Made by a program: the position numbers and the translations under genes. From Zoogloea sp. (GTDB lineage: Bacteria; Pseudomonadota; Gammaproteobacteria; Burkholderiales; Rhodocyclaceae): a DNA stretch of 8,084 nucleotides. This document shows positions 6,528 to 8,084 of the stretch, piece by piece. Position 1 is the first letter of the stretch; each line of letters starts with the position of its first letter. The notes beneath the pieces are model-generated. The model saw nothing but the letters and a program-made list of their open reading frames with translations, was not told where the DNA came from and did not search any database. The stretch is from positions 1-8,084 of the forward strand of contig JAEUNV010000482.1 of the NCBI GenBank assembly GCA_016790385.1, given 5' to 3'.

Positions 6528-6547
6528 TGGTATGGCAAATTCTACCA
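6528..6547. promoter_or_regulatory. dyad operator candidate in the divergent region
   Basis: TGGTA (6528-6532) and TACCA (6543-6547) are inverted arms separated by 10 bases, so half-site centres are about 15 bases apart. The site overlaps the predicted -10 box of the leftward promoter. The binder is most likely the adjacent AraC-type protein, though AraC-type proteins more often use direct repeats; GGYATGG occurs three times on the plus strand here (6506, 6529, 6566). Confidence 0.3.
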
Positions 6548-6567
6548 TCCACATTGATCGATTTCGG
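6539..6567 (-). promoter_or_regulatory. candidate sigma-70 promoter for the araC-type gene and HD-GYP gene
   Basis: On the minus strand the -10 box is TAGAAT (6544-6539), five of six consensus bases, and the -35 box is CCGAAA (6567-6562), weak, with a 17-base spacer. Transcription would start near 6532, about 63 bases before the ATG. A dyad (6528-6547) covers the -10 box, which suggests autorepression. Confidence 0.4.
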
Positions 6568-6569
6568 CA

Positions 6570-6598
6570 TGGAAGCCGGCCCCGCTTGTCCCTAGACT
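6570..6598 (+). promoter_or_regulatory. weak candidate promoter for the dehydrogenase-thiolase operon
   Basis: TAGACT at 6593-6598 could serve as a -10 box, with a poor -35 (TGGAAG, 6570-6575) 17 bases upstream. A weak -35 fits a promoter that depends on an activator such as the divergent AraC-type protein. Transcription would begin near 6605, leaving about 56 bases to the ATG. Confidence 0.35.
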
Positions 6599-6660
6599 GC
6601 GCCCCACATCAGGCATCGCGCCGATGACCCATTCCACAAGACCAAAGAGGAGAGCAACAC

Positions 6661-7425
6661 ATGGAGATCAACAACAATGTATTCGTGGTGACCGGTGGCG
6701 GCTCGGGCCTGGGGGCCGCCACGGCCCGCATGATCGTTGCCCGCGGTGGCAAGGTGGTGCTGGCCGATGTGAACAAGGAGGCGGGAGACGCCCTGGCCGC
6801 GGAGCTGGGTGGCAACGCCCGCTTTGTCGCCACCGACGTGACGAACGAAGAAAGCGCTAAGGGCGCCTTTGCCGCGGCTGTCGAGATGGGCACCCTGCGT
6901 GGCTTGGTGAATTGTGCCGGCGTCGCCCCGGCCGAGAAGGTGGTCGGCCGCGAAGGCCCCCACAAGCTGGAGAGCTTTGCCCGCACCATCAACATCAACC
7001 TGGTGGGCAGCTTCAACATGATCCGCCTGGCCGCCGAGATCATGAGCAAGAACGAAGCCGATGCCGGTGGTGAGCGCGGCGTGATCGTCAGCACCGCCTC
7101 GGTGGCTGCCTTTGACGGCCAGCTCGGCCAGGCCGGCTATGCCGCCTCCAAGGGCGGCGTGGTGGCCATGACCCTGCCCATCGCCCGCGAGCTGTGCCGC
7201 TCCGGCATCCGCGTAATGACCATCGCCCCGGGCATCATGGAAACCCCGATGCTCCTGGGCATGCCCGCCGACGTGCAGGACGCCCTCGGCAAGATGGTTC
7301 CCTTCCCCTCGCGCATGGGCAAGCCTGCCGAGTACGCCGCCCTGGTGGAGCACATCTTCAGCAACAGCTACCTGAACGGCGAGGTGATCCGCCTCGATGG
7401 CGCCATCCGCATGGCTGCCAAGTAA
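6661..7425 (+). CDS. short-chain 3-hydroxyacyl-CoA dehydrogenase (HSD10-like SDR)
   Basis: The protein has 254 residues, the normal length for classical short-chain dehydrogenases. Visible motifs: the nucleotide-binding TGGGSGLG (11-18), an acidic D36 after the second strand that favours NAD over NADP, NCAG (84-87), N113, and the catalytic S147, Y160 and K164 (YAASK). The segment PGIMETPML (190-198) and the ending [17 protein letters not shown] are typical of type II 3-hydroxyacyl-CoA dehydrogenases, related to human HSD17B10. These oxidise 3-hydroxyacyl-CoA, including 3-hydroxy-2-methylbutyryl-CoA in isoleucine breakdown, to the 3-ketoacyl-CoA in the cytoplasm. A strong Shine-Dalgarno site (AGGAG, 6648-6652) lies 8 bases before the ATG. 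A thiolase gene follows 45 bases downstream, so the two successive steps of beta-oxidation are encoded together. The exact acyl chain cannot be read from the sequence. Confidence 0.9.
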   Translation: MEINNNVFVVTGGGSGLGAATARMIVARGGKVVLADVNKEAGDALAAELGGNARFVATDVTNEESAKGAFAAAVEMGTLRGLVNCAGVAPAEKVVGREGPHKLESFARTININLVGSFNMIRLAAEIMSKNEADAGGERGVIVSTASVAAFDGQLGQAGYAASKGGVVAMTLPIARELCRSGIRVMTIAPGIMETPMLLGMPADVQDALGKMVPFPSRMGKPAEYAALVEHIFSNSYLNGEVIRLDGAIRMAAK

Positions 7426-7470
7426 CACCACATCCGAGCCCGCCCCAACCGAATCCGCGAAAGGTCCAAC

Positions 7471-8084
7471 ATGTCCGCCAACGAGCCCATCGTTATCGTC
7501 TCCGCCGCCCGCACCCCCATGGGGGGCTTCCAGGGCGATTTCAACGGCCTCACCGCGCCCCAGCTGGGCGGCGTCGCCATCAAGGCCGCCGTCGAGCGTG
7601 CCGGTCTGCCGGCCGACGCCGTGCAGGAGCTCATCTTCGGCTGCGTGCTGCCCGCCGGCCTCGGCCAGGCTCCGGCCCGCCAGGCTGCCCTTAACGGCGG
7701 CCTGCCCCTCAGCGCCGGCTGCACCACCATCAACAAGGTGTGCGGCTCCGGCATGAAGGCCACCCTGCTGGCCCATGACCTGCTGGTCTCGGGCAGCAAT
7801 GATGTGATCATCGCCGGTGGCATGGAGTCCATGTCCAACGCCCCCTACATGCTGCCCAAGGCCCGCGGCGGCTACCGCCTGGGCCACGGCCAGATGCTCG
7901 ACCACATGTTCTTCGACGGTCTGGAAGATCGCTACGGCAAGGAAACCAATGGTCGCCTGATGGGCACCTTCGCCGAAGACTGTGCCGGCAACTACGGCTT
8001 CACCCGTGAAGAGCAGGACGCCTGGGCCATCACCTCCACCACCCGCGCCCAGGCCGCCATCAAGAGCGGCGCCTTCCAGTGGGA
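7471..8084 (+). CDS. acetyl-CoA acetyltransferase / 3-ketoacyl-CoA thiolase (5' part, runs off window)
   Basis: 204 complete codons are present, about half of a typical thiolase of about 390 residues; the 3' end lies beyond the window. The N-terminus reads IVIVSAARTPMGGFQGDF, as in biosynthetic and degradative thiolases. The nucleophilic cysteine is C91 in INKVCGSGMKA, followed by GGMESMSNAPYMLPKARGGYRLGHGQMLDHMFFDGLED, the loop region that in tetrameric thiolases covers the CoA site. The distal His and second Cys are not visible because of truncation. The enzyme cleaves 3-ketoacyl-CoA (acetoacetyl-CoA or 2-methylacetoacetyl-CoA would fit the neighbour) with CoA to release acetyl-CoA. The ATG at 7471 has AAGG about 6 bases upstream. 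It is co-transcribed, by spacing, with the dehydrogenase gene. Confidence 0.93.
   Translation, partial: MSANEPIVIVSAARTPMGGFQGDFNGLTAPQLGGVAIKAAVERAGLPADAVQELIFGCVLPAGLGQAPARQAALNGGLPLSAGCTTINKVCGSGMKATLLAHDLLVSGSNDVIIAGGMESMSNAPYMLPKARGGYRLGHGQMLDHMFFDGLEDRYGKETNGRLMGTFAEDCAGNYGFTREEQDAWAITSTTRAQAAIKSGAFQW

Noticed and set aside
6592..7905. A 437-codon minus-strand frame opposite the dehydrogenase and thiolase genes
   Set aside because: It crosses two well-defined genes and their intergenic gap in antisense, and has no domain of its own.

Overview
The window is GC-rich (clearly lower in one gene) and looks like a beta-proteobacterial chromosome, most likely Rhodocyclales-like (Thauera/Azoarcus/Zoogloea type). 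That placement is an inference from codon use, from a PEP-CTERM protein with a sigma-54-type promoter, and from the combination of YceI, an HD-GYP protein and an acyl-CoA dehydrogenase/thiolase pair. No rRNA, tRNA, CRISPR array, transposase or phage gene was seen.

Layout. (1) 1-244: the 3' end of a YceI-family gene on +, with a weak hairpin behind it. (2) 352-864 on -: a small secreted PEP-CTERM protein of unknown function, convergent with yceI and visibly poorer in GC than its neighbours. (3) 865-1253: a divergent intergenic region. It holds a good sigma-54 (-24/-12) promoter candidate for the PEP-CTERM gene, a TGT-N11-ACA dyad about 97 bases upstream of the predicted transcription start, a 13-base palindrome, and a perfect 12-bp hairpin followed by TTTT in front of the next gene. 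(4) 1254-2372 on +: a membrane acyltransferase of the OafA/acyltransferase-3 family, ending in a strong terminator built from a tandem 14-base duplication. (5) 2500-5427 on -: a large HD-GYP phosphodiesterase (dCache sensor, HAMP, GAF, expanded HD-GYP), translated from a GTG start. (6) 5446-6468 on -: an AraC-family regulator 18 bases upstream of the HD-GYP gene and probably co-transcribed with it. (7) 6469-6660: a divergent control region. (8) 6661-7425 on +: a short-chain 3-hydroxyacyl-CoA dehydrogenase, followed 45 bases later by the first 204 codons of a thiolase that runs off the window.

The genes suggest two units. The PEP-CTERM protein, and perhaps the acyltransferase, belong to cell-surface or extracellular-matrix biology. 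The right half pairs a catabolic module (beta-oxidation-type dehydrogenase plus thiolase, possibly isoleucine or short branched-chain acyl-CoA degradation) with a divergent regulator. That regulator is coupled to a c-di-GMP phosphodiesterase whose periplasmic sensor carries residues resembling the amino-acid-binding dCache signature. A link between nutrient sensing, catabolism and c-di-GMP turnover is the most interesting hypothesis here, but it rests on gene order and motifs only. No gene cluster was seen that is clearly a previously undescribed system.
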